This document shows, piece by piece, positions 8,548-16,392 of a stretch of DNA of 64,000 bases; positions within the stretch are counted from its first letter, which is position 1, and every line of letters begins with the position of its first letter. The translations under genes and the position numbers were made by a program. The notes under the pieces are model-generated. The model did no database searches and had not been told where the DNA came from. It worked only from the letters and a program-made list of their open reading frames with translations. The stretch comes from Roseivirga sp. 4D4 (GTDB lineage Bacteria > Bacteroidota > Bacteroidia > Cytophagales > Cyclobacteriaceae). The stretch covers positions 1,905,001-1,969,000 of the forward strand of contig NZ_MDGP01000001.1 of NCBI RefSeq assembly GCF_001747095.1. Direction: 5' to 3'.

Positions 8548-8892
8548 ATGAGAAAAGTCTTCACCTACCTTTTCGCCCTAGTGCTCTTCATAGCGTGCGC
8601 TATGAATGACAGAATTGCCCCTCGCAATATCTCAGAATCTGTATTCGGTTTTGTAAAAAGAAATATCCAAAAGGATCGTAACGAACTTTTTGAGGATATG
8701 AAGAAAATCACACAAGAAGGTTTGATTCACTTTGAAGTATATGACGAGGCTGGTAGGTTAATTGCCACACTTCGCAAACCTTCGGATTTCAATGAGGACT
8801 TCGAAAGGAACTTCCACATTTCTAAAATGTCAATCAAGTCAGTCAGTTCTGCACAATTGACACTACCAACAAGCTTACCTTTCCAAGATTAA
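8548..8892 (+). CDS. Small hypothetical lipoprotein
   Basis: This is a 114-residue protein with a lipoprotein-like signal (MRKVFTYLFALVLFIAC, Cys17). The mature part is mixed charged with FEVYDEAGRLIATLRKPSDF in the middle. The ATG at 8548 is preferred over a TTG two codons earlier. The last four bases overlap the end of the convergent ABC1-kinase gene. There is no recognised domain. Confidence 0.55.
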   Translation: MRKVFTYLFALVLFIACAMNDRIAPRNISESVFGFVKRNIQKDRNELFEDMKKITQEGLIHFEVYDEAGRLIATLRKPSDFNEDFERNFHISKMSIKSVSSAQLTLPTSLPFQD

Positions 8893-10208
8893 ACAGCGAC
8901 TTTTGCAGCCCATTCGGGCTTTGTAGTTCTAACTTTAGCCTTTAATTCGTTTAGAATATTATAAAGGCCGAAATAGGTTCTGTTAATATAGAGACCATCT
9001 CTTGCACCTCTGGCCTTCTCTGATTCTCTAAATTTTTTGGACTCAGAAATCACTTCACCCATCTGAAAAATCTTTTGGAAATAAGAGTCATCTCCAAAAT
9101 CAAACTCGTCTTGATGGAACGGTTGGCCCAATAAGCCCATCATATCTTTTATAACTTCTGAGAAATATGCTTTGTCTTCAGCAGTATCTGAGTCATAAAT
9201 AAACTGAAGCTGTTTGAAGGTCTCTTGTAGTCCTGACCCCGCAGTCAGCATGTCCTTTCTGATCAGGCTAAAATAAGGCTCATAGAACTGGTCTGGTATG
9301 ACTTTAACACAACCAAAATCAATCACACCGAGAATACCATCATCACTGATAATAAAGTTACCAGGGTGTGGATCGGCATGCACCTGCCTTAAAGAGTGAA
9401 TTTGATAGTCATAGAAGTCCCACATGGCCTGACCTACCCTATTTCGGGTTTCTTGATCAGGGTTAGACTGGATGAACTCCTTCAAAACTTTTCCGTCTAA
9501 CCAGTCCATGGTAATCACTCGGCCAGCAGAATATTGCGGATAGTATTTTGGAAACCTTAGGTTTTCGATATGACTGCAAGCCTCAGAAATCTCGATCGAC
9601 CTTTCCACTTCGAGCAGATAGTCAGTTTCTTCCAATAGTTTGGTTTCCACCTCTTCCATATAATGATCCAGATCCTTCTCATTCAAATTCATAAGACGAA
9701 CGGCAAAGGGACGAACCAATTTGAGATCTGACTTAACGCTATCAGCCACACCGGGATACTGAATCTTTACGGCTAATTTCTTGTCTCCCTGAGTAGCTTC
9801 ATGGACTTGACCAATGGAAGCTGCATTCCTTGCGTTCTTAGAGAAGCTATCGAAAATAGACGAAGGAGATTCCTTAAAATACTGCTGGAAAGTCTTTACT
9901 ACCAAAGGATAGGAAAGCGGTGGAGCACTGTACTGAGCCATGGAAAACTTATCTTGGTAGGCCGTAGGAAGCATATTTTTATCCATACTCATCATTTGCG
10001 CTACCTTCAGAGCACTACCCTTTAACTCACTCAAAGAGTTATAGATATCCCTTGCGTTATCTTCATGCAACTCCTCTTTAGTCAATGAAGGGTTGACAAC
10101 TTTTTTGGCATAATGCTTTACGTAATTGCCCCCAACCTTGGCTCCAGTTTTTACAAACTTTGCAGCACGCTGCACTTTTGAAGTTGGAATTTTCGACTGC
10201 TCTTTCAT
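8889..10208 (-). CDS. ABC1/UbiB-family atypical kinase
   Basis: This is an AarF/ABC1 (ADCK) protein-kinase-like protein of 439 residues. Family features visible are the KxGQ-type segment ELKGSALKVAQMMSMD, the alanine-rich nucleotide loop AASIGQVHEA, the lysine in AVKIQYPG, the catalytic block QVHADPHPGNFII, and the metal-binding IDFGCVK. UbiB-like proteins support quinone or other lipid biosynthesis, as ATPases rather than protein kinases. There is no C-terminal membrane anchor of the UbiB type. It is followed upstream on the same strand by a TetR-type gene (20-bp gap), a pairing frequent in Bacteroidetes. Confidence 0.9.
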   Translation of the reverse strand: MKEQSKIPTSKVQRAAKFVKTGAKVGGNYVKHYAKKVVNPSLTKEELHEDNARDIYNSLSELKGSALKVAQMMSMDKNMLPTAYQDKFSMAQYSAPPLSYPLVVKTFQQYFKESPSSIFDSFSKNARNAASIGQVHEATQGDKKLAVKIQYPGVADSVKSDLKLVRPFAVRLMNLNEKDLDHYMEEVETKLLEETDYLLEVERSIEISEACSHIENLRFPKYYPQYSAGRVITMDWLDGKVLKEFIQSNPDQETRNRVGQAMWDFYDYQIHSLRQVHADPHPGNFIISDDGILGVIDFGCVKVIPDQFYEPYFSLIRKDMLTAGSGLQETFKQLQFIYDSDTAEDKAYFSEVIKDMMGLLGQPFHQDEFDFGDDSYFQKIFQMGEVISESKKFRESEKARGARDGLYINRTYFGLYNILNELKAKVRTTKPEWAAKVAV

Positions 10209-10228
10209 GCCTTTGTATCTAATGAATC

Positions 10229-10897
10229 TTACCTGTTCTGAAATAGGAACTTCCCGAAATCTACCATTGCGTCTAATGGACCACGACCCATTAAGTCAAA
10301 CGCCAAATTCACAGACTTTTCGATCGCTGCATCTGTCTTTTCAAATGATTTACTATCATCTTTCATCCAAAAACCTAGGATAAAAAGAAATTGAAGCCAT
10401 ATAGCATCATCATACCGATCGCTGATCACTGGCCTAGTCGTTACTTCCTCTGTTTCTTTGGCTTCAAGCAATAAATCAGCGACCCAATCCTTAAATCCAT
10501 GGCGAACACGCTCTAGGTAATAAGGCGTAATTTCTGGTCTCATTTTCTTTGGAACAGACTGCAGAATATAACTTCTGTTGGACTTTAGGTTCTCAATCCA
10601 AGTGTAGAAGAAGGCCAATAACTTTTCTCTTGCTGAGTAATCCCCGTAAACCTCTTCGGAGGTAATTGATTGGACAGTACTCTCGAACATATCAGACCAA
10701 ATCTCTTTTTCAATATTTTCAAATGAATTGAAGTGGTCGTAAAACAACTCCTCTTTGACTTTCAGCTCTTTTACAAACTTGAAAATTGAGGCTGGTTTAG
10801 CTCCGTTTTCCAAAACGTATTCGATATACGCATCTTTGATTTTTTGTGCTGGATTTGCCTTTGCTCTTGGCTTTTTCTTAACTGCTGTGCCTTCCAT
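10229..10897 (-). CDS. TetR-like regulator paired with ABC1 kinase
   Basis: This is a 222-residue all-helical protein. The first 60 residues resemble a TetR DNA-binding domain (KIKDAYIEYVLENGAKPASIFKFVKELKVKEELFYDHFNSFENIEKEIW), in which KEELFYDHFNS corresponds to the recognition-helix region. The rest is a ligand-domain-like helical bundle. The helix-turn-helix is weaker than in classical TetR proteins. It lies just upstream of, and is cotranscribed with, the ABC1 kinase gene, which suggests local control or a shared lipid-related role. No operator was identified. Confidence 0.72.
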   Translation of the reverse strand: MEGTAVKKKPRAKANPAQKIKDAYIEYVLENGAKPASIFKFVKELKVKEELFYDHFNSFENIEKEIWSDMFESTVQSITSEEVYGDYSAREKLLAFFYTWIENLKSNRSYILQSVPKKMRPEITPYYLERVRHGFKDWVADLLLEAKETEEVTTRPVISDRYDDAIWLQFLFILGFWMKDDSKSFEKTDAAIEKSVNLAFDLMGRGPLDAMVDFGKFLFQNR

Positions 10898-10976
10898 ATG
10901 CCGATAACATTTGATTAAGTGAAAAGGTTAGACTTATCATCATATATTTTCGGATTTGGCTGGCAAAAGTTGATGC

Positions 10977-11672
10977 CTAGACGGCTTTTCTTTGGATTAT
11001 TTCAAAAAAAGATTCTCTATATGACTCACTAATTGGAATAAGCTGATCGCCAATCTTTATTTTACTCTTCTCAATACTATCAATGGCATCTAACGCAATC
11101 ACAAATGACTTATGTACACGAACGAATTTAGCAGCAGGCAACACTGGCACTAACTTTGAAAAACTCTGCAAGGTCATCACCTTCTCCTCTTTGGTGACTA
11201 TTCTCAAATAGTCCTTCATCCCTTCTATATATAAGATATCCGCAAGTTCAATCTTCTTGATTTTGTACTCGCTCTTAACAAAAATGTAATCAATAGCCTC
11301 AATTTCTATTTTGTCACTTTGCTTTTGGACCCTTTGTGCAGCCTTAAAGAAACGATCGAATGAAATGGGTTTTAACAAATAGTCGACTGCCTCTAATTCA
11401 AAACCTTCGACCGCATATTCATTATAAGCTGTCGTAAAAACGATGTCACACTTTCCTTTCACATGTTCTGCCAATTGAATGCCAGTTAGATCGGGCATCT
11501 GAATATCCAAGAACAACAAGTCAACCTTATTTTCATTCAGATAGCCAATGACCTCGATTCCTGTGTCAAAGGAGCCAACACATTCCAGCCATGGAATCTT
11601 CTGAACATAGGCTTGTAGAATTTCAATAGCCAGAGGCTCGTCATCTACTATTAGACATTTTATGTTCTCCAT
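10977..11672 (-). CDS. LytTR-family response regulator
   Basis: This is a cytoplasmic two-component regulator of 231 residues. Its receiver domain (1-120) has the acidic pair Asp10-Asp11, phospho-acceptor Asp56 in LLFLDIQMPDLTG, the threonine in IVFTTAYNE and the lysine in DYLLKPI. The C-terminal LytTR DNA-binding domain (about 133-231) begins with IFVKSEYKIKKIELADILYIEGMKDYLRI and includes FVRVHKSFVIAL. Its ATG follows the kinase stop codon directly (TAA then ATG), so the two are cotranscribed. The likely target is the divergent exporter at 12917-15245. Confidence 0.95.
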   Translation of the reverse strand: MENIKCLIVDDEPLAIEILQAYVQKIPWLECVGSFDTGIEVIGYLNENKVDLLFLDIQMPDLTGIQLAEHVKGKCDIVFTTAYNEYAVEGFELEAVDYLLKPISFDRFFKAAQRVQKQSDKIEIEAIDYIFVKSEYKIKKIELADILYIEGMKDYLRIVTKEEKVMTLQSFSKLVPVLPAAKFVRVHKSFVIALDAIDSIEKSKIKIGDQLIPISESYRESFFEIIQRKAV

Positions 11673-12734
11673 TTACTTGATGGTTAATGTTACTTTAAAA
11701 CTATCAGACGATTCATTCACCGACAATGTGTGCTTTCCTTTGTATATGAGGTCTAATCTTCTTTTGATATTCTCAAGCCCAATACCCCCCACTTGATCCT
11801 TATTCACTGACATTCCCGAAGGAGGTAATGGGTTGGTAACTTCATAAACGAGTTTTGTACCAACAACTAGCCTAATGCGAATCGCCCCTTTTCTATTTAA
11901 GTCAAAGCCATGTTTGAATGCATTTTCTACAAAGGGCAACAAGATTAGAGGAGCAATTTGTCTTCGACTTATATCTCCTTCAAAAGAGAAGTCCACTATC
12001 TCCTCCGATTTAAATCGTAACTCTTGGAGGGCCACAAAGCTTTTGAGATGCTGTACCTCGTGCTCTAAGGGAACAAAATCCACGTCTGACTCATAGATCA
12101 TATATCGCATAAGATCTGACAGTTTCATGATCGCCTCAGGAGCACCATCTGACTTCTTATATGCTAGTGTATGAATGTTATTGAGTGTATTGAAAAGAAA
12201 GTGCGGATTGATCTGTGACTTCAAAAAGGCGAGTTCACTGGATAGGTTTTGATTCTCCAATTCTCTCCGAATACGCTCGTTTTCAAACCAATCAAAGGTG
12301 AATTTACCGATACCCGCCATGGCGACAACAAACAGCGCTGCTAATGCGCGGATAAAAAAAACGACCTGAAATTCACCTGCTGCGATATTAGACAATGGCG
12401 TTGCATTCTCTGGGTACAGCCATAAGAACACATAATCTAATCCATAGCGACTTAATGGGTAGTTCAGAACAATGACCACAGTAATCAAAATGAACTTCCA
12501 GACCTTCCTGCCTACAAGCAATCGAGGAATTGCCCTCAAATAGTAATAGTAAAAAACGGGCAGATCCGTTAGAAGAATGGAAAAGAGAAAGAGAAGCGTA
12601 AATGTTTGACTACTTACGCGCTGTACATAAGTCGTATTATAAAACGATAAGTAAAGGACCCACGCTAGAACGTGGATAGCGACTACTGTTACTTGTCTAT
12701 GATGAAGGCTCAACCACTTTTTCAGTGAAGACAT
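11673..12734 (-). CDS. LytS/YehU-type sensor histidine kinase
   Basis: This is a membrane sensor kinase of 353 residues and partner of the LytTR regulator immediately downstream. Four hydrophobic segments fill residues about 15-145. The His_kinase domain has the phospho-acceptor His178 in LKSQINPHFLFNTLNNI, and the HATPase has the N-box in ILLPFVENAFKHGFD and a glycine box in GGIGLENIKRRLDLIY. There is no periplasmic sensing domain of size, so the signal is probably sensed in the membrane. The divergent neighbour is an ABC exporter, suggesting control of an efflux or envelope-stress response. Confidence 0.95.
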   Translation of the reverse strand: MSSLKKWLSLHHRQVTVVAIHVLAWVLYLSFYNTTYVQRVSSQTFTLLFLFSILLTDLPVFYYYYLRAIPRLLVGRKVWKFILITVVIVLNYPLSRYGLDYVFLWLYPENATPLSNIAAGEFQVVFFIRALAALFVVAMAGIGKFTFDWFENERIRRELENQNLSSELAFLKSQINPHFLFNTLNNIHTLAYKKSDGAPEAIMKLSDLMRYMIYESDVDFVPLEHEVQHLKSFVALQELRFKSEEIVDFSFEGDISRRQIAPLILLPFVENAFKHGFDLNRKGAIRIRLVVGTKLVYEVTNPLPPSGMSVNKDQVGGIGLENIKRRLDLIYKGKHTLSVNESSDSFKVTLTIK

Positions 12735-12916
12735 AAGCTAAAAATAGTGTATTCTTTTCTTCCGGAATACTCATTGGTATTCGTCTAAAATGACGTAGCA
12801 TAATTGATAGATGTTCAATTCCATTTGATATAGAAAACCCTCCAAGTGGTCGAGTAAAAAAATATGAAGTTATCAAAAGTAGCTTATTGCCCGTCATCTG
12901 ATCAAACAGCAAAACT

Positions 12917-13834
12917 ATGTCACAACCAATCATTCAGACCCATGGGCTTGACTTCTATTTCAAAGACTTCAAGGCACTGGATCAAATCAACCTTAAAGTT
13001 CCTAAGGGAAGCATTTATGGTTTTCTTGGTCCTAATGGTGCTGGTAAAACAACTACTATCCGAGTCTTACTCGACTTATTTCATCCAAAGGTTAACCAAG
13101 TCAAAATCTTTGGTAAAGAGCTCAGGGCGAATAAAGTTGAAATTCTCGGCAAGGTTGGGGCCCTCATTGAAAACCCATCGATCTATAAGCACTTAAGTGG
13201 AAGACAGAACCTGGAAGTAATTCGAAAAATGGTCGATGTACCCAAAGAACGTATCGATGAAGTGTTGAAGATTGTTCGCTTGATGGATAATGCTGATAAA
13301 AAAGCAAAGAACTATTCACTAGGAATGTGTCAAAGACTAGGGCTAGCCGGAGCTCTTTTGACCGATCCAGATCTATTGATTCTTGACGAACCCACCAATG
13401 GTTTAGACCCAAGTGGAATTATTGAGATGCGTGAATTGATCATAGAACTGAACAAAGAACATGGGAAGACTATTTTTCTCTCAAGCCACATTCTTTCAGA
13501 AATCGAGAAATTGGCAACAGATGTCGCCATTATTGATCAAGGTAAAATCTTATATCAGGGTAAATTAGAAGGGCTTCATCAAGATAACAGCGGTCTTGAA
13601 TTGATTATTGAAACCAACGAGGTTTCTCAGGCTGCCGAGGTATTGAAATCCATGAACTACACCGTTTCAGAACACAATGGCCGTTCCATTCATATCCCAA
13701 TCGGAGAAAAACAGGAGGTAGCACAAATCAATAGGGCATTGGTGGATAAGAATCTCGACATATATCAGTTGAAAACCTCCGAACAGAATCTGGAATCAAT
13801 CTTTTTGAACATCACTAAAAAATTAGATCAATGA
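12917..13834 (+). CDS. ABC transporter ATP-binding protein
   Basis: This is the nucleotide-binding subunit of an ABC-2 type exporter, 305 residues. Walker A is GPNGAGKTTTIR (residues 38-49), the signature region is NYSLGMCQRLGLAGALL, Walker B is LLILDEPTNGLDP, and the H-loop is LSSHILSEIE. A C-terminal extension of about 80 residues fits the BcrA/antibiotic-exporter type. It overlaps the permease start by four bases (ATGA), so the subunits are translationally coupled. It lies divergent to the LytTR two-component genes, an arrangement that suggests regulated efflux, though the substrate is unknown. Confidence 0.93.
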   Translation: MSQPIIQTHGLDFYFKDFKALDQINLKVPKGSIYGFLGPNGAGKTTTIRVLLDLFHPKVNQVKIFGKELRANKVEILGKVGALIENPSIYKHLSGRQNLEVIRKMVDVPKERIDEVLKIVRLMDNADKKAKNYSLGMCQRLGLAGALLTDPDLLILDEPTNGLDPSGIIEMRELIIELNKEHGKTIFLSSHILSEIEKLATDVAIIDQGKILYQGKLEGLHQDNSGLELIIETNEVSQAAEVLKSMNYTVSEHNGRSIHIPIGEKQEVAQINRALVDKNLDIYQLKTSEQNLESIFLNITKKLDQ

Positions 13835-14610
13835 ATGCTGCAATCGCTTTAAAAAGAGGAATATCAGCTGAGCTATATAAGTTTAGAAGAACCTTCATAC
13901 TATGGTTTCTGATATTAGGCCCGGCCTTTATACCGGTAATTAATCTAATCATATTCTTAACACGTGGCGAACAGGTAATGGCTAACGGTGGGAACCCATG
14001 GCAAATGATACTCCAATTCAGTATTGAGCCAGGTAATTTCTTATTCCCATTCTTTGTGATGATAGTCGCCTTATTTGTCAACAGTATTGAGCACAACTCG
14101 AATACCTGGAAATTGATTTATACACAACCTTTATCAAGAGGTGTAATATACCTATCAAAGGTAAAAGTCTTTACTGTGATGATCTTTATGAGCCTAATGC
14201 TCTTTGGCATTTTCTCAGTACTGGTTGGCCAAATTGTGGGTGCACTTAAACCTGACCTTGGGTTCGATCAGGCTTTTGACAAGAGCCTCTTCTTCTCATT
14301 ACCTTTTAAGGTGTTTTTAATGACAATGGGTTATGCCTCTATTCAATTCTGGATGAGTCAAAGATGGAAAAACCTAATGCTACCTTTGGGTATCGGCATT
14401 GCAGGTTTTATCTCCATTATGATTTTAGCTCAAGGCTGGAAATATGCCCCCTATCATCCATATGGCTATCAGATCTTAGGTCTCGGTAATGTTAGAGACC
14501 CAGAATTCCAAGTTTGGGGAAACATGGAATTTGTTTACAGAAGCCTGGGACTCGCAGTCATCATTTTTCTACTTGGTGGCGTTGAGAAGGTCAGAAAACG
14601 AATCATATGA
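13831..14610 (+). CDS. ABC-2 type permease subunit
   Basis: This is an integral membrane subunit of 259 residues with about six hydrophobic segments (near residues 25-45, 70-90, 115-140, 155-170, 185-205, 230-250). The IEHNSNTWKLIYTQPLSRGVIYLSKVK segment between helices 2 and 3 is typical for ABC-2 permeases of antibiotic/bacteriocin-type exporters. It overlaps the ATPase upstream and the DoxX-like gene downstream by four bases each. Substrate is not known. Confidence 0.88.
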   Translation: MNAAIALKRGISAELYKFRRTFILWFLILGPAFIPVINLIIFLTRGEQVMANGGNPWQMILQFSIEPGNFLFPFFVMIVALFVNSIEHNSNTWKLIYTQPLSRGVIYLSKVKVFTVMIFMSLMLFGIFSVLVGQIVGALKPDLGFDQAFDKSLFFSLPFKVFLMTMGYASIQFWMSQRWKNLMLPLGIGIAGFISIMILAQGWKYAPYHPYGYQILGLGNVRDPEFQVWGNMEFVYRSLGLAVIIFLLGGVEKVRKRII

Positions 14611-15245
14611 TCTATGTTATGAAAAAACATCAACCAAGGATTATCATTTTAATCAGGGTATTCCTTGGCCTAATATTTTTTACCGCTGGCATGTCTAAGC
14701 TCTATTTTGAGCATCAATTCCCCGGCCTTATCGGGCCTGTCTGGCTCGAAGAACGACTGGCTGAACATGACTTAGGAATGTATGCTCGATTTATTGCTTG
14801 TAGTCAAATTCTGGCTGGATTGCTCCTTTTTACACAACGCTTTGCAACCCTTGGTGCCATTTTATGCTTCCCGATCATACTTAATATTTTTATGGTTACC
14901 GTAAGTATGAAATGGCAAGGAACACCTTATGTCAATGCTTTCCTTGTATTACTCAATGCCTGGCTTTTGGCTTATGACTACCACAAACTCAAGTTTATTC
15001 TTACGGATAGTTTTGCTGAAGTAAAGAGGGTTCCGCTCGTGCGGAGAAACCTCAGGTCAGATTGGCTTTGGGGGTTTGCAGCAGTTGTAATCATTGCCTC
15101 AGTCCCGATTTCTTATTTAAGCCTTGAGTTGGCTTGGGGACTGAGTGCGGCTGGAGTAATTGGCATAATGATCAATCAACTAAACTCCAGAAAAAGAAAA
15201 AATGATCAGATAGAAGAAACATACACAAATTCTGATCGTCTTTAA
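14607..15245 (+). CDS. DoxX-like membrane protein
   Basis: This is a 212-residue membrane protein with at least four hydrophobic segments in the first 130 residues. The start RIIILIRVFLGLIFFTAGMSKLYF resembles the DoxX family (R...G..F..aG..Kl) and is followed by ARFIACSQILAGLLLFTQRFATLGA. The second, shorter half adds two helices. It overlaps the ABC permease by four bases (ATGA) and so belongs to the exporter operon. An alternative start is the ATG at 14619. DoxX-like proteins have been linked to redox or quinone functions in other bacteria, but this one is not assigned. Confidence 0.75.
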   Translation: MIYVMKKHQPRIIILIRVFLGLIFFTAGMSKLYFEHQFPGLIGPVWLEERLAEHDLGMYARFIACSQILAGLLLFTQRFATLGAILCFPIILNIFMVTVSMKWQGTPYVNAFLVLLNAWLLAYDYHKLKFILTDSFAEVKRVPLVRRNLRSDWLWGFAAVVIIASVPISYLSLELAWGLSAAGVIGIMINQLNSRKRKNDQIEETYTNSDRL

Positions 15246-15248
15246 GAT

Positions 15249-15267
15249 ATCCCACTTGTGGGATTTT
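15249..15267 (+). terminator. Intrinsic terminator after the exporter operon
   Basis: The arms at 15249-15255 (ATCCCAC) and 15258-15264 (GTGGGAT) are complementary, followed by TTT. It lies 4 bp after the DoxX-like stop. The central pair must open to form the loop. Confidence 0.6.
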
Positions 15268-15316
15268 ATACATCCAAATCGTGCCCTGGCTGTTACGCGG
15301 CTGGGGTTCTTTTTTT

Positions 15317-15405
15317 ATTAGGTGATTAGGTGATTAGGTGATTAGGTGATTAGGTGATTAGGTGATTAGGTGATTAGGTGATTAGGTGATTAGGTGATTA
15401 GGTGA
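15317..15405 (+). repeat. Simple repeat: 11 perfect copies of attaggtg (copy A)
   Basis: Eleven uninterrupted 8-bp units (ATTAGGTG) run from 15317 to 15404, followed by one extra A. A second array of the same unit lies at 17697-17790. Both arrays are followed by the same 62-bp sequence. The perfection of the units suggests recent slippage expansion. Confidence 0.97.
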
Positions 15406-15467
15406 AGTTCGAATTCTAGAAAATCAATCCTATTATTCATTATTAATTCTTCATTAAACATTCCAAG
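15406..15467 (+). repeat. 62-bp duplicated flank (copy A)
   Basis: This segment follows array A and is repeated at 17791-17852 with only two substitutions (15418 region A/G and 15465 region C/G). Together with the 8-mer array in front and the AGCTTCT array behind, it forms a composite dispersed repeat. Confidence 0.93.
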
Positions 15468-15596
15468 AGCTTCTAGCTTCTAGCTTCTAGCTTCTAGCTT
15501 CTAGCTTCTAGCTTCTAGCTTCTAGCTTCTAGCTTCTAGCTTCTAGCTTCTAGCTTCTAGCTTCTAGCTTCTAGCTTCTAGCTTCTAGCTTCTAGC
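15468..15596 (+). repeat. Simple repeat: 18 copies of agcttct
   Basis: Eighteen perfect 7-bp units (AGCTTCT) plus a partial AGC. At the sister locus (from 17853) only one unit plus AGC is present, so copy number differs strongly between the two copies. Confidence 0.97.
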
Positions 15597-15603
15597 GAAA
15601 AAT

Positions 15604-15645
15604 AATTCTTAATTCTTAATTCTTAATTCTTAATTCTTAATTCTT
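15604..15645 (+). repeat. Simple repeat: six copies of aattctt
   Basis: Six perfect 7-bp units (AATTCTT) end about 50 bp upstream of the start codon at 15697, inside what should be the promoter region of the deiodinase-like gene. The 451-bp gap 15246-15696 holds only the terminator and these repeats; I see no gene in it. Confidence 0.97.
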
Positions 15646-15696
15646 AAAAAGGCTTCTTAATTAGAATTTCTAAATTGGTGTGTTAAGAAACACTGG

Positions 15697-16392
15697 ATGA
15701 CAGAAAATCAGGACATCAAAATCATTAAGGGCTTTGAGCATGTCAAATATGACCATGTGCACTACTCACATGAAGAAATGATAGCCCGTAGCCAAAAATT
15801 CTATAAATGGATGGAAACCAGGCGATCAGTTAGAGATTTTTCTGATAAGCCTGTACCTAAAGAAGTCATTGACAACATTCTGCTTTCTGCATCCACAGCT
15901 CCATCTGGCGCACATAAACAGCCTTGGACATTCTGCGTAGTGAGCAATCCAGAAATGAAATCCAAAATTCGTGAAGCGGCCGAAAAAGAAGAGTATGAAA
16001 GCTATACCAAGCGCATGAGCGATGAATGGCTGGATGACCTGAAGCCAATGGGCACCGATTGGGAAAAGCCATTTCTTGAAATCGCACCATACTTGATCAT
16101 TGTTTTCAAAAGGCCGTTTGAATATGAGACTGACGGAAAAAAGCGGCAGAATTACTATGTAAACGAATCTGTCGGTCTAGCAGCAGGTATACTCATTACT
16201 GCCATTCATGATGCAGGTCTTGTTACGCTTACTCACACCCCTAGTCCAATGAATTTCTTACAAAAGATTCTGGATAGACCAGATAACGAAAGAGCCTTTC
16301 TTTTGCTCCCAGTTGGCTATGAAGCCGATGAAGTCTATGTACCGAATAACCGTAGAAAGAGTTTAGATGAAATGGCCGTCTTTTATGATTAA
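15697..16392 (+). CDS. Iodotyrosine deiodinase-like flavoprotein (nitroreductase fold)
   Basis: This is a 231-residue FMN-dependent protein of the nitroreductase superfamily. FMN-binding blocks are MetRRSVRDFSDKPV near 40-53 and STAPSGAHKQPWTFCVV near 66-82. It matches the iodotyrosine deiodinase branch rather than generic nitroreductases. Three substrate-lid residues that hold the zwitterion of halotyrosine in the family are present at the right spacing: Glu99, Tyr103 and Lys124 (EYESYTKRM...DWEK). The later GLVTLTHTPSPMNFL and LLLPVGYEADEVYVP also match. Expected reaction is reductive dehalogenation of halotyrosines. It overlaps the carboxypeptidase gene by 8 bp. Simple-sequence repeats abut its promoter. 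Confidence 0.85.
   Translation: MTENQDIKIIKGFEHVKYDHVHYSHEEMIARSQKFYKWMETRRSVRDFSDKPVPKEVIDNILLSASTAPSGAHKQPWTFCVVSNPEMKSKIREAAEKEEYESYTKRMSDEWLDDLKPMGTDWEKPFLEIAPYLIIVFKRPFEYETDGKKRQNYYVNESVGLAAGILITAIHDAGLVTLTHTPSPMNFLQKILDRPDNERAFLLLPVGYEADEVYVPNNRRKSLDEMAVFYD

Noticed and set aside
15268..15316. Second terminator hairpin before the repeat array
   Set aside because: GC-rich arms around the CCCTGGCTG region do not pair convincingly, although a T-run is present.
15317..15645. Tandem arrays as a CRISPR array or telomere-like element
   Set aside because: Units are 7-8 bp with no spacers and no cas genes, so they are simple-sequence repeats; nothing suggests a chromosome end.
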